A stretch of DNA of 64,000 nucleotides, from positions 6,707,321-6,771,320 of the forward strand of contig NC_044577.1 of NCBI RefSeq assembly GCF_901933205.1. Reading direction: 5' to 3'. Position numbers and translations under genes: made by a program. This DNA is from Camarhynchus parvulus (Eukaryota; Chordata; Aves; Passeriformes; Thraupidae). Under the pieces are notes generated by a model. The model ran no database searches. It saw only the letters and a list, made by a program, of their open reading frames with translations, and was not told where the DNA came from. Shown here in pieces: positions 11,994 through 23,900 of the stretch. Every line of letters begins with the position of its first letter. Positions within the stretch are counted from its first letter, which is position 1.

Positions 11994-14900
11994 CTAAAGG
12001 TAAAATTAACAAAGATTAGAAGACATCCAAGATTATCAAAAATAAGAGACAAGGCTCGTTTCAATTAATCTTAAAAAAAAAAAAGGAAAAAAATTGTCTT
12101 ACCTAAAATCTTCATATGCCTGACCAATGCCAAGTTGTGTTATTGCCGTTCCTTTACACTGCACTTACTGTCCCTCCTTCTCTCTCTAGCTCTGTATCTC
12201 TCCTGATTTCCATTCTCACTTTTCTGAGACTTTCAACTGTTACATTTGACCAGGCCAATCCTTACTAGCAAAAGTGGCAAGAGAATGTTTTGACCCGCAC
12301 AATATTTACCTCTGAGCCATAGCCGGGGCCAGTAGCACTTCCCATACCTTTCTTGCAGATCCTCAAACACGACTTCCTGGAGATGAAATTATTCTCATTC
12401 CCACCACAACCGCTGTAGCTAAAGGGGTGACACCTTCCAGTTGAGAAGCTGTAGAAAAATCTCAATTCTTTGGCTCTGCAAAGCCCTCTGTCCATGGGGG
12501 TCATGCACAAGGAAGGGATAGGAGGAGGTTCTGGAAGTACCAAGAAAAAAAAGGTGAGACAACACTGCAGCATTTCAGTTTTATGCCAATATAATTTGTA
12601 ATTTTTTGCTGGCAAATTGAATTCTGCTGTCCTGAAAATCTAAGATACTTGGCATAAGCATCTTTTATGGCTAAAAAAAAAAAAAAAAAAGCACAGTAAA
12701 ATGCCACCCTGTCTTTGGATTCCCAGCAGAAGCTTACCTGAAAGCTATACCTTTACTTGTGTTGTTAGTGATAAAATTGCCATTGCTGCCATAGGAGAGA
12801 GCACACAAATGCATTTTGAGGCGTTTCAAGTGAAGCATTTGTAGAAAGTGACATGAAAGAAATTAAATGTAGACAGCTTTAAAATATGGTAAATATTTCT
12901 AATAATGGAGTGAATATTTCTAATTAATGGAGTGAATCACTGCTAGACATTGTGGAATCAAGGAGAAGGTAAAAGTACCCAACATTTGCAATATAAGATT
13001 CAATACTTCAGTGCTGAGTTTGTTGAATGACTACAGAAAACTTGATCTAAGTAACGGGGCCTGTCAGCAACCATTGAGCAGCTATAAAACACTAGCTTGC
13101 AACCTGCAGAATATAAAAAGCACTGAATGTGAAGAGCAAGTGCACAAATTGATGGAGACGCTGGTGTGTTAGTGCTGCTGGCAGGATTTTACCATTCCAA
13201 GGACAGCCTGGTGGTTTCCTCCTTCAGGGTGGCTGCAAGTGAGAGCTGAAACACTGGAGGGTGAACCTGGGGTGGCCAAAGGACCTGGGCACTGGAACAA
13301 GTTCAAGAAGCAAATCCATGCCAGAATTCCCAAACCTGGAAGAACTCCATCATCTATCACCTCAGAGTGACTAATGTACAAAATAGGAACTGGTAAAATT
13401 GCTGCACAGGCTGCAAGAAGCTGAATGGGAGCCATTATATCAGCAGTTAGGTGGGACCCAAAGAGCTTCATTTTTCCTCAGGAAGCAGCAGAACTGGGTG
13501 CATAAATGCAATAAAAGAATGCATAAATGCACATGTGAAGCCAGTCAGATAGAACTCTTGAAGATACAAAGCCACACAGAGGGAGTTCAGTGGAAAAACA
13601 AAGTAAAAATTTGAGGAAATCATTCAGGTTACAGCAAAGCTGAAGACATCCTGTGGTCACGAAAGTGGGAAGCAGATGAGCTGCTGAAAGCAAGAAGTTA
13701 TGCATTAAAAACGTGGGCAATGCAGGAGGCTGACAAAATATCCAAAAAGCACATGCTGCATCTTAGGTGTCTTACATATGGTACAGCTGCTAAAAAAAAG
13801 GTTCATCTGAAATGTATAATTGCTGAACTGGTGCAGTGAAAAAGTATGAAAAATGGCTGGGAAAGAAATAGAATGGTGTGTTAGCAACATCATACTATTA
13901 AAAATAATAATTCTGTAATTTAAAAACCAAGTACTGAGATGCTTTCTTGAGATAGACTAACTTAGTTTCAAGTTATAAAATGAGAACCTCTTAACTTCTT
14001 TTCATAATTGCAAGACTAAATTTCACTCTGGATCCAGAGTAGAAGTCCACAATGTGATAAAATCTCTATTAAACCTACTGGGTTTTATAATGAAGATGGC
14101 AGTTAAATTAACTAAGGCAATGCTTTTGGTACTGCTCTGAGAACTCTTGAGCCTGGAACTAATTCCATCTGTCTCTAGCTGGAGAGGAGGTTAGTTCCCA
14201 AAGCATATGTTCAGCATAGCTTGCCTATTTAAACCTGCTAATTTCTGAGCCTACAAAGAACAGAGCAGAAAGGCTTGCCAGTGAGCAAAGGGCCAAACAG
14301 CACAAGCTTGTTAATGATAACAGAGAATTCAAATATACACTTTGAATGTAAATTACTTATCTGCCATGTAGAATTCTCCAGGGAGTCCACAGTCCCCTCA
14401 GGAAGGAGTTCCCACAATGACTGCAAGATTTGGGGGAACCATGGAGCCAGTGATGAGGTAACAAGGACTGCCTGTGCATGTACAGTGCACCAGAGAGCCA
14501 GGTGCTATTCAGAATCCCTCCTGTATTCTTCCCAAAAATTATGTTATTCCTTGCCTATATCATTATCAGATAAATGCTCTAAATACCAAACACTGTTCAT
14601 GTTTTATGTTAAAAATACCTGCATGCTCTTCACTTACAGAAGCAACCAGCCCATGAAGAAAACCTCTTAATTTTGCCACCTAGAGCCATTTTTTTCCAAT
14701 AAAACCGTATTTTAAAATAAAAACTAAACTTATCATAATTTCCTCTATGCTGAAGATCATAAAAATTATGAATTTTTTTGAATGTATTGATTACTACAGG
14801 AAATTACTTCAGGTAAGCAGAAAACCTTCCCTGTGTCATGCCCAGCATGTCTATTGGCAGGACAATGTGAAAGCCTGTGAGGCAGTGTGTAAACAATGTC

Positions 14901-17900
14901 ACCAGGACATTACAGCAGGTGAGATGTCTCTGTTCAGCTCCAGTTCCTAGTGCTGTATTTATGGATGTGATGGAACAGAAAATGGAGCTGTTATGTCTAT
15001 TCTTGGGTTTCTCTCCCAAATGCTTCTATTTTACAACCCTATTTTTCTGGGAGTTGTTGAAAAGTTTTCTCTCCTGCTTTTTTATGAAAAAAAAAGAAAA
15101 TGAAAGAGGCAAAAGTCCCACAAGCCACAAAACCACATAAAAAAGCAGAGGTACTCGTATGGTTTAAGATTCAGTTCCTATAATACAGCTCTTTCTTGAA
15201 TGCCATCCCCCTGAGGTATAAACAGATGACATGATCATAATCTCTGAAAAACCAGAGATTAATCAATCTCAGAATCGCTGGAAAATGCACATCCAGATAC
15301 AGACTCACATTTATCAGAAAGAACTCCAATTCTGCATTGCAACAATAATCCTTATCCCTCAGGCTTTGCAGGGCTTGTGTGACAATAGACTGCAAATTAT
15401 TCATACTAGAAAACAAATTTGAAATTATCTTGGGAGGAAAGGGGATGCAGTGAGCACTATTTCTCCTCAGACACGAGTGTGTGATGTTCATGAAGCTTCA
15501 GGCTTATTGCCAGATTTTCAATATCTGCAGACTTCAGCTCCTCATTTCTGGTTGCAGCAAAGCGAAAATAAAAGAATCCTCAAGTGGACAGGCTATTACG
15601 AAAATAATGAGTAATCTGCACTTGACAGTAATCCACAGGTATACATTGGTGCAGATCCATTAAAGCAAATGGAACTGTGCCAATTTATATCAGCAAAAGA
15701 TGACCCTGACTCTGTACTCACAGGACCTGCATCCTTGTGCTATTCCAAACTTGCTGAGCTGAAAGTTGACTTTTGATCCTGTCTCCCACTCAAATCTCAC
15801 AAATCAAATGTAAGTACAGTGCTTGCAATTTTCTACCATAGATCACATAAAATGAAAGTTTTGATTCTTAGCCTCACTCTTTCTTAGTCTGCAGAGAGTA
15901 AAAATTATTATAGATGTTTCAGCAGAGTGAGACCAGAACAATCTTTAATCTCTGCAAGAAAGTTCATTGCTGAGAGTGCTAGAAACTTCATGTCTGTATC
16001 CATGGTTTGGTTTCTTTTGCCATAGAACAGTTTAATCTTCTGAAGATCGAGAACTATATTGTAAATCTAAATATCTGATATTGTTACAGAGTTACATATA
16101 CCAAAAAAACTTTTTTTTCTTAAAATCAAGATGAAACAGCATGTCAATTGTAAGGTGAGGTATTCTATAAGAGACAACTCCTTGTGATTTTTTTTTCATA
16201 TTTTAGTGTAAATTAATTAAATTATATTTCATTTTTTAAATGTTCTTTGAAGAAGATATATAGCCAGGCCAATATACATAGGAAATAGATATTACAATGG
16301 CAGATCAATTTGCCTGTGCTTGAGGAGATGGACATCACCCACTCCATCCCAAACAGTTCACCCAAATTCTTGTCCCACACAGAAAGCTACAGACAATTAC
16401 CCTGCATGTTTGTGTGACCTGTCTCTGCCTTGGAGCTTCACTTTATAGCTGCACCTCTAGAAAGAGCAGCGATGGGGACAATGTTCTCCAGGTCTCTGTG
16501 GGGAAATCAGCTGTCAGCTTTAGCCCTCCCCTCTAGTGGGATTGCCAAAATCACCTGATTTCAGCCCATTCCAGCAGCCTGAAGGGTACCAGCTGATAAA
16601 CAGAGCAGGAACAGGAGGCTGCATGAGGCAGACAAGGGCAAGGCAAAGGTCACACAAGTAGGAAGAACCTGTTGGGTCTCCAGACTTTGCACTGAAATTT
16701 CCTGGTCCTTCCACAGTTGTGCTTCTCACCCAACCCATTTTGCTACACTGACTGTTTGTTCCATCAGTCTTCAGTTCTCTTTCTCTTACCCTCAAAGTCT
16801 GCTGTGCAGGAAAATTCCCTGTTGCTGACACAATCAAAGCCCCTTCCATTTCCTCTGAGAAAACATAGTGAAGCATGCTCCTTTCCTGGCACAGGTTAGC
16901 TGTTTGGAGGATTATTCATACTATGACTAAAAACCTTCAGGGGATGTGCTTGCCCCTTAATGCCCCTAGACTTATTACCAGACCTGATGTAATTCACACA
17001 GTTTTCAGTAAAATAGGCTGCCAAAAGCTTTTCTGTTTTATACTCATTCATTTAAATTACGGAGTGCATTGATGGTTTGCATGTGGTAAACAACACAACT
17101 GTACAGAAACTTACATCAAACCAGCAGGGCTTGTAGATTACAGTGCAGGCAAAAAACAGGGTACAACACACATGCTTTATTGGACACTCCATTCTGAGCA
17201 AAGAGCACAGGAATGCCACCTACACACCTGTTATCTGCAGAACATATAAAATGCAAAAACCTTAGCGAGTGTCTACCTCATCACTCAGTCCTCAAAAGTG
17301 CAAGCAAGTGCAAAAGCAAAAAAACAACATAAATACTTGGTGAGAATGCTCAGGCTCATTCCAACTGTTTGTTGCTTCCTCTTGCACAACTGTGGATCAT
17401 AAAAATGACATGCTTCAAATTCAACCACCCTGTACAGTGTGAGCAAGCAGCAGCCACCTACAGAGGACAGTGTCCAGCTGCTGATACTCTCAAAGCTTAT
17501 CCCTCCTCAGTAAAGGTCCAGAGTCCCATCTGCATTATAATACATAGTGCAAAAATACCTTGGAGAGACATTTTAAATTAATGAAATTAGAATTAATTAC
17601 ATGAATTAAAGCATTTTAAATTAACTCATACTCACTGTGATTATACTCAACCCAAAAGTGAGGTTAATATGGTCACAGTGAAAATCCAAACATTATGGTA
17701 TTAAATATATTATACTATGCTATTTTCTAAAATCCAAATGTCATTCTTTTTTAATGGCTGAAAGGAATTTAAATCAATTCCCTATTAGATCCTCACAAAA
17801 AAAATGTTAATTTAGACTGAAAGAGTTATGCATCACTGCTTTTGCTGTTTGTATTAATCAGGCCTTTAGGAAGTGCACACTTTTTAAAGAGAGTGGTCAG

Positions 17901-20900
17901 TCTTCCACTTGCTGATATTTATGAAAGATCCATAAGTTGTGACATATTCTTTTGCTTTGACTTTCTCTGCTTATCAAATCCTTTGGCAAAGATCAAAACC
18001 CATTATTTAGTCTCAGGTATGTCAGAAAATGGGTTGAAATGGAAATGCAATCCATATAAAAGACTGAGAGCTAAGAACTGCAAAAGCTAATTCTTACCAA
18101 AAAAAATGGGGAACTGGTTGGGCTCCTCCTTTGGGGAACTGCTGTTCAGGGTGTTGGACTCCTCATTTGGAGCAGCTGGCAGCAAGTTACCTAAAGGAAA
18201 ATATAGAGACAGTGGGTGTGAAAGAGTCAAGGGTGGGATATGTAGACACATCCAAGCTCTGGCAATCAGCTGTGATTGGTACCTGCTGGCCCTGCTCAAA
18301 CCCACTGCTGATGCCAGTTGCCAAGCAACATCTCTAAGGCCCAAAGGCTCAGGAAACCCAGGTTGCTGAAACAACTCTGCAATGGGTTCCTTTTTCTTCC
18401 TTAATTTTACTGATGTAAAATTTAGATCGTACACAGCTTGGTAAGGTTATTTTTATATTGCCAGCAGACATTCTGACCTTTGCAATTGTAAGCCTTCTGC
18501 AAAATAAGTATTGCTGGCAAGAAAGTGGCTCTGAAGCTACTTTTAATGTCAAAGACTTCCCTGTGCTCAGGTATTTCCAGTGACATACAAACAAATAGGG
18601 AAAAATCAGTGGACAAACCAAGGAGCATCAAAGGCTTGATTATAAACAGCAAAAGCAAATTCTTACCAAAAATCTCAGGAGACTGGCTGGGTGCTTCTGC
18701 TGGGGAACTGCTGTTCACAGTGCTGGGGTGTTCTTCTGCTGGGGAACTGCTGTTCACAGTGCTGGGGTGTTCTGCTGCTGGGGAACTGCTGTTCACAGTG
18801 CTGGGGTGTTCTTCAGCTGTAACAGCTGGCAATAAATTTGTTAAATTTAAAAAAATAGCGAAAACTGCTAAGAAAAAACAAACAAAAATCAGTATCAATT
18901 CAATAAATCAAAAAATAAAAAGCTTTAATCTACTTAGACCATGGCAACCCTCTCTTCTTGGCTGTTCATGCAAATTTGCATAAAGGTGTTGTTTTATACT
19001 AAAGTAGTGAAAAAGGAGGTTTTAGTCCAGCAGCTTTTAGTCCAGAAGGTAAAAGTGGAATCACAGCCCAGGAAGAAATGCTTCAGCAAAATTAGGGAAA
19101 ATGCACATGGCTCTATATTTATAATTTAAAAAAAAATCTTTAGAAAGAAGCATAGTGGGTCTTTTCTACTCTAAGTGTGAATAAGCTCGAGTTCCCCTTG
19201 CCAAAATGACAGCTTATGAAACAGTGCTGGAAAAAGGCCCACGAGAGACAAGCAAGATAAAAAGGTCTGGAGGCTCTTGGTGGGAAAATGTGTTCACATT
19301 ATGAATAAAATGAGGCACTTGGTGAAGGGAGAGGAGCTCTGAAGGTCACTGTATGTCCTGATGTAGAACAATTCATTGAAATGAGCATTACAAGGAAGCA
19401 AATGACTGGCTTGTGGTCAGTCTGAGTGGCTTTGGTAGCCTAAGCTGCACAGCCAAGTCATTCCCAAGGGACACACAGGTGCTCCAGGAATCTTGGTGGG
19501 AAGCTAGCAATACACAGGGAGTTAAAAATTCCTATATGGGCATCTCTTGTCATTACAAGACTTGGTTTGAAAGGAGTATATGCAGACCTATGGGTTAAAA
19601 ACATACAGAAGTGTTTTATGGTATTGTAAAGCCAAACAAATGGCAGATTTTGGTCTAGCTGCCATGAGAAAAGTAAAAATGTAGGAGTCATGTAATATTC
19701 CTTAAATAGTACCTACCAATATTTTACTCCATACTTTACATTTTGGTACTTTTATTTAAAAATATGTATAATTACTCTAAATTTCATATATAAATTACTG
19801 TCACCTCAGGGGGCCATAAATTGCCTTTTTTCAATGCAAAAATACCTTCAAAACACACCATTTTTTATACAAGAGTAAAACTAAGAGCGATTAAAAACAT
19901 CAACTCACAGTTGTCTTGGCAGGTATTCTGGCACTCCTCCAAACTCCTGAAGTTGTTCTGGTTTCCTAGGCACCCACCATACTTGAATGCCTCACACAAT
20001 TTTGTCTCTTTGTTGTAGAAGTACCTGGTAAAATACCCTCGGCAGACCCCGGGCTCTTGGGCGTGGAAGCAGAAGTCAGGCTGTCCTAGAAACAATGCTA
20101 AATGAGGAACAGGGTGGGGGAAGAAAAAGCTAAAATGCATCCCAAGACAACAGCAGAATTGGAGGAAGTTTACTAAATAAACCTGTGGGTTTGGGCTAAA
20201 GGCCAACTATAAAATAACTACTGCTTTTTTGTGCTTTTTGTTTTAGATTTAATTATAATCATATTTAATTGAATAATTATATGAAGAAACTGTTAAATAC
20301 ACTAAATATTATAATAATTAGTAAATACAATTATAAATATATTGTATCATATTATTTAATTATAGTAATTATTTATTTTATTCTATATTTAATTATTTAT
20401 ATTTACACTGGAACATTATATGGGCATTCATTGCTCCGTTCAAGTAGCCACTAAACTACATCTTGAAAAATGTCAGCTAATAAGTCCTTTAAAATTCCAA
20501 AACATTGACATTCTAAGTTGAAAATTAGTTTTTATTCTGATTTAAAGGAAGACCTGAACCCCAGCTGGATCACTTGCACCTAAGTATACACCCTTGTTAT
20601 TTATGTTTCACTCAATGTTAACACAAAGCAATGCTCAAATAGAAGAAAAAAGGAAGGAGTTTTAAAATAGAACAGAAAAAATATCTAGCAGTGCAGTTTG
20701 TCTAGGGCAGTTTATCCTTGTAAAAGGATGCTGGAAACAGGGAGACAGAGCAGCTATCCTACATTATTTCAGCCTCAGTTCTGAGTTTGCAACCAGTAAC
20801 TACAATATCAACCAAGGACAAGTTAACAAAAATATTGCATAATTTGACTGAATATCACAGCATGATATCACATCCTTTGGCAGGGAAGAAAAACACACAG

Positions 20901-23900
20901 CCATATGACAATCCCCAAAAGTCAACTCCTCACCGTATTCAGCTTTTTTTTTTTTTTTTTAAATAGTATGCTTAAAATCATGGTAACAATACAGAAATAT
21001 ATGTGGAGGAATTGTCAGATTCTTGCTAACAGATATTTACAAATATGATTCTTGTCTGATCTGACTTGCTGAGAAAAGTCTACTTAAACATCATATAAGA
21101 AAATCCTAGCAGGTGTAACATATAAAGGCCTTCCTTAGCTGTGAAAATTAACAAAATATTGAGACTAAAATGGTGTGCAGCCAGCTGTCATTAATATATG
21201 TGTATATATATATATATAACAATTGCTTTGAAATTCCTAACATTTTAGAAGTAGGTTATCAACTTGCAAAGAAGTTAATCCTATAACACCTATTTTAGGT
21301 AGGTATATATTCAAATTCATTGCTAGAACAAGATGATTATTAAAGGCTATTGATGCACATGTTGAATTTATACAAAATATTATAATAGCTCATAACGAGT
21401 GTTTTTCTAAGAATTGTCAATATACTGCATTTCAATTTTTATAATACTTCATGAGCAGAAAAAAATAATTTTCAGCATGCAAAATTAAATCACTAAAATA
21501 TTCTTGAATATTCTTAAATCACTAAAATATTCTTGAATAAAGCAACCAAATGCTGTTTTCAGCATTCCTGAATGGCTGAAAATTGATTCTTCATTACAAA
21601 TTTCATTCTCTGCCAGTGAATGTAATCCACAGTTCAAGTGCTTCACCTCTCTCACTACACAGAGGCAGCACTTGATGTGCACAGATTCAGAAAGCTAGGC
21701 CCACACAGAGCCGTAAATATGAGAAATACGTGCAAGGCACATGCTGTGCTCTCAGCTGAAAACAGAGGTGAGGCAGGTGCCTAGACAGGGAGCAGCAGGA
21801 GTATCTGTTCCATCTCCTAGGAGCTCACAGATAGCAGGGGCTACAGAAAAAAATCTCTCATCAAACATTGCGCAATACTGCGAAATAACACAAAGGGATT
21901 ATTAGATAGCTATTAACTGAAAAAGGAAGGCAGGTAAAAATAAGAGTATGCAAAGAAGGCTACAGGATTATGATGGAGTCTTACAAAGAGATGTCTTTAA
22001 TTTAGAATAGTCTTATATTAAAATGGTTCTTGCAGGTTCTTGCAAATGAAATTAAGTCCAAATTAGCTGAGCTCATAGCTAACTTGTATAGCCACTTTTG
22101 ATGAGAGAGTTCATGAAAGCAATATAATCCTAACCACAAAAACCAGTACTGTACTTCTAAATGCCACATCTTTCTCTAAAGGCTCAATATTCAAAACTAC
22201 ATTAGTGGAAGCAACAGTACATGTACCATAATGCTGATGATAGCCATGGGCTGAATTTTACAGGATGTGTTCTGGTTTGTCATTAAAAGCAGGGAATTAG
22301 GGTCAGCCCTTACAAGAAGTAGTGCCAAAGTCTGCAGCGTGGGTGGAAAATCAACCTTAGTAGCTTCCACAATATAATCCTGATTTTTGTAACACATTAG
22401 GAATAGAAAAGACAGTAGAAAACAGGAAAAGAAAACAGTCATCTCATATGAAAATATTCCAAATACCATTCTGGAAAGATGATTTGATTATAGTCTATTT
22501 CAAAATGTATATGCAAATGTTTGCGTTTCTGCAAGTTGCAAAGAGCACACCCATTCAAGAAGCCCCAAGTGGAAGGAGGGATGAAGCAGAGGAAGCAGAA
22601 AAAGAGGAGCTGACTTGTGAAAAAGTGTACTCAAGTCTGTGTTTGTGGAGCTCTGGCTGCCCACAGCGGGCCCCATCCAGGTGAGTCGCCAATGTGCCAA
22701 GGGGAAGGGTAGAGTAAGTCTTCACAAGCTCTACTCAGCGTTAAAGTGAAATATCCTTGTTAGGAACATCAGTTTCCTCAACAGTGTTCCAGTAAGGGAC
22801 TCCCAATACTTTAGCACTGGCTATTTTGGAATTCTGGGGTATCAGGAATTTAAAGTTCTGTTAAAAGTCTGTCCCTTCAGGAATGGATAACTTGCTCCCT
22901 TGTTTGATTTGCAATTAGGGCATCTGGCCTAACCTCTGGTAGCTCCTCCACAGACAATGCTTAAAGAGTTCTGTTTCAGAGCAATTTTTTCCTACTTTTC
23001 TAAAAGTAAAAAGGCATTAGTACAAAGCATTTAGCTTGTTCTCAAAATACATGATAAGAGCTCCCCGTCGTGGCTAATTATACAATGCTTGAATCTCTGC
23101 TGAGTTCCTCTTTTTACAGAAAAAAAAGAAATGATGTATTTATTTTGTGGAGAAGAGATTGCAGCTACCATCTTCAGTGACCACAACTGTCCTCAAATTC
23201 TTTGATGAAGACAGAAGAAGATTCGACCTAAGAACTCGTTTTGAACTGACATTGCTGTTTTTGTTAGAAGATAAACTATGTACTGTTCTGAGCTAACAAA
23301 AGAAGAAAATACATTCCTTATTGTGGTAGAGGAATCTTAAATTATGATATAAATACAATTACCTTTCTTATTTTTTGCTAATGCCATCTTCTGAGGAAAA
23401 TCTGCAAGAAAAATAAAAATAAAAGTATTTAGCAAAAGCAGACATGTTAAGTCTCACCTGTGATACTAGTGTGTTTAGCAGTGACAGTGAGCAATGAGAA
23501 GCAAGAAAACAGAACTTCTTCCTTTTACTTTTTCTCTTTATTCAGGAAGTAGCACAAAAGCTCATTGTGGAGAACTATCATTTCCCTTGTATAGTAAGAC
23601 CTGTTGTATTGGAAACTTGACAACATAGCAAGCGCTGAAATCAAATTATGCCAATTTAGAATTGAACAGGGAAATTGCCCCTCTTGCTACTGGATCCAGG
23701 ATCCTGCATCACGCAATCTCACTCCTCAAAAGAGGAGTAATTAGCAGACTAACAACCTGACTGCTGTAGCTACTAATACTGCTCATAGCTGTGGAGCTGG
23801 CTGATGGAGACAGTAAGGCTTCCCTCATCCTACCCAATTCCCTTTGCTCGGCCACCTAGGGCCTGAGTGAAGCTTTACTCATGCAGTTAATGATATTAAT

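Larger units (their letters stand above)
20086..23362 (-). other. TFPI intron between the linker mini-exon and Kunitz 2
   Basis: 3.3 kb, very AT-rich near 20.2-20.4 kb. It contains a T run (20945-20960), a TA repeat (21193-21219) and a 29-bp tandem duplication (21485-21540). No other coding signal was found. Confidence 0.8.

Noticed and set aside
14790..14820. Donor-like CTTCAG|GTAAGCAG on the plus strand
   Set aside because: No exon with an acceptor or a conserved frame next to it.
16525..16542. CTCF-like CCCCTCTAGTGGG
   Set aside because: One key position (G before CCC) is mismatched, so it is weaker than the listed motifs. Mentioned only as a possible third left-facing site.
12532..18097. 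Search for a TFPI-beta terminal exon (hydrophobic GPI-signal tail)
   Set aside because: Frames such as 13478-13720 and 16520-16876 have hydrophobic runs, but none combines a phase-1 acceptor with a plausible GPI-anchor signal ending.
22448..22690. Plus-strand frame ending at a strong donor-like site (CCATCCAG|GTGAGTCG)
   Set aside because: The donor is good, but there is no clear partner exon or protein family, and isolated donor matches occur by chance every few kb. An antisense non-coding exon remains possible.
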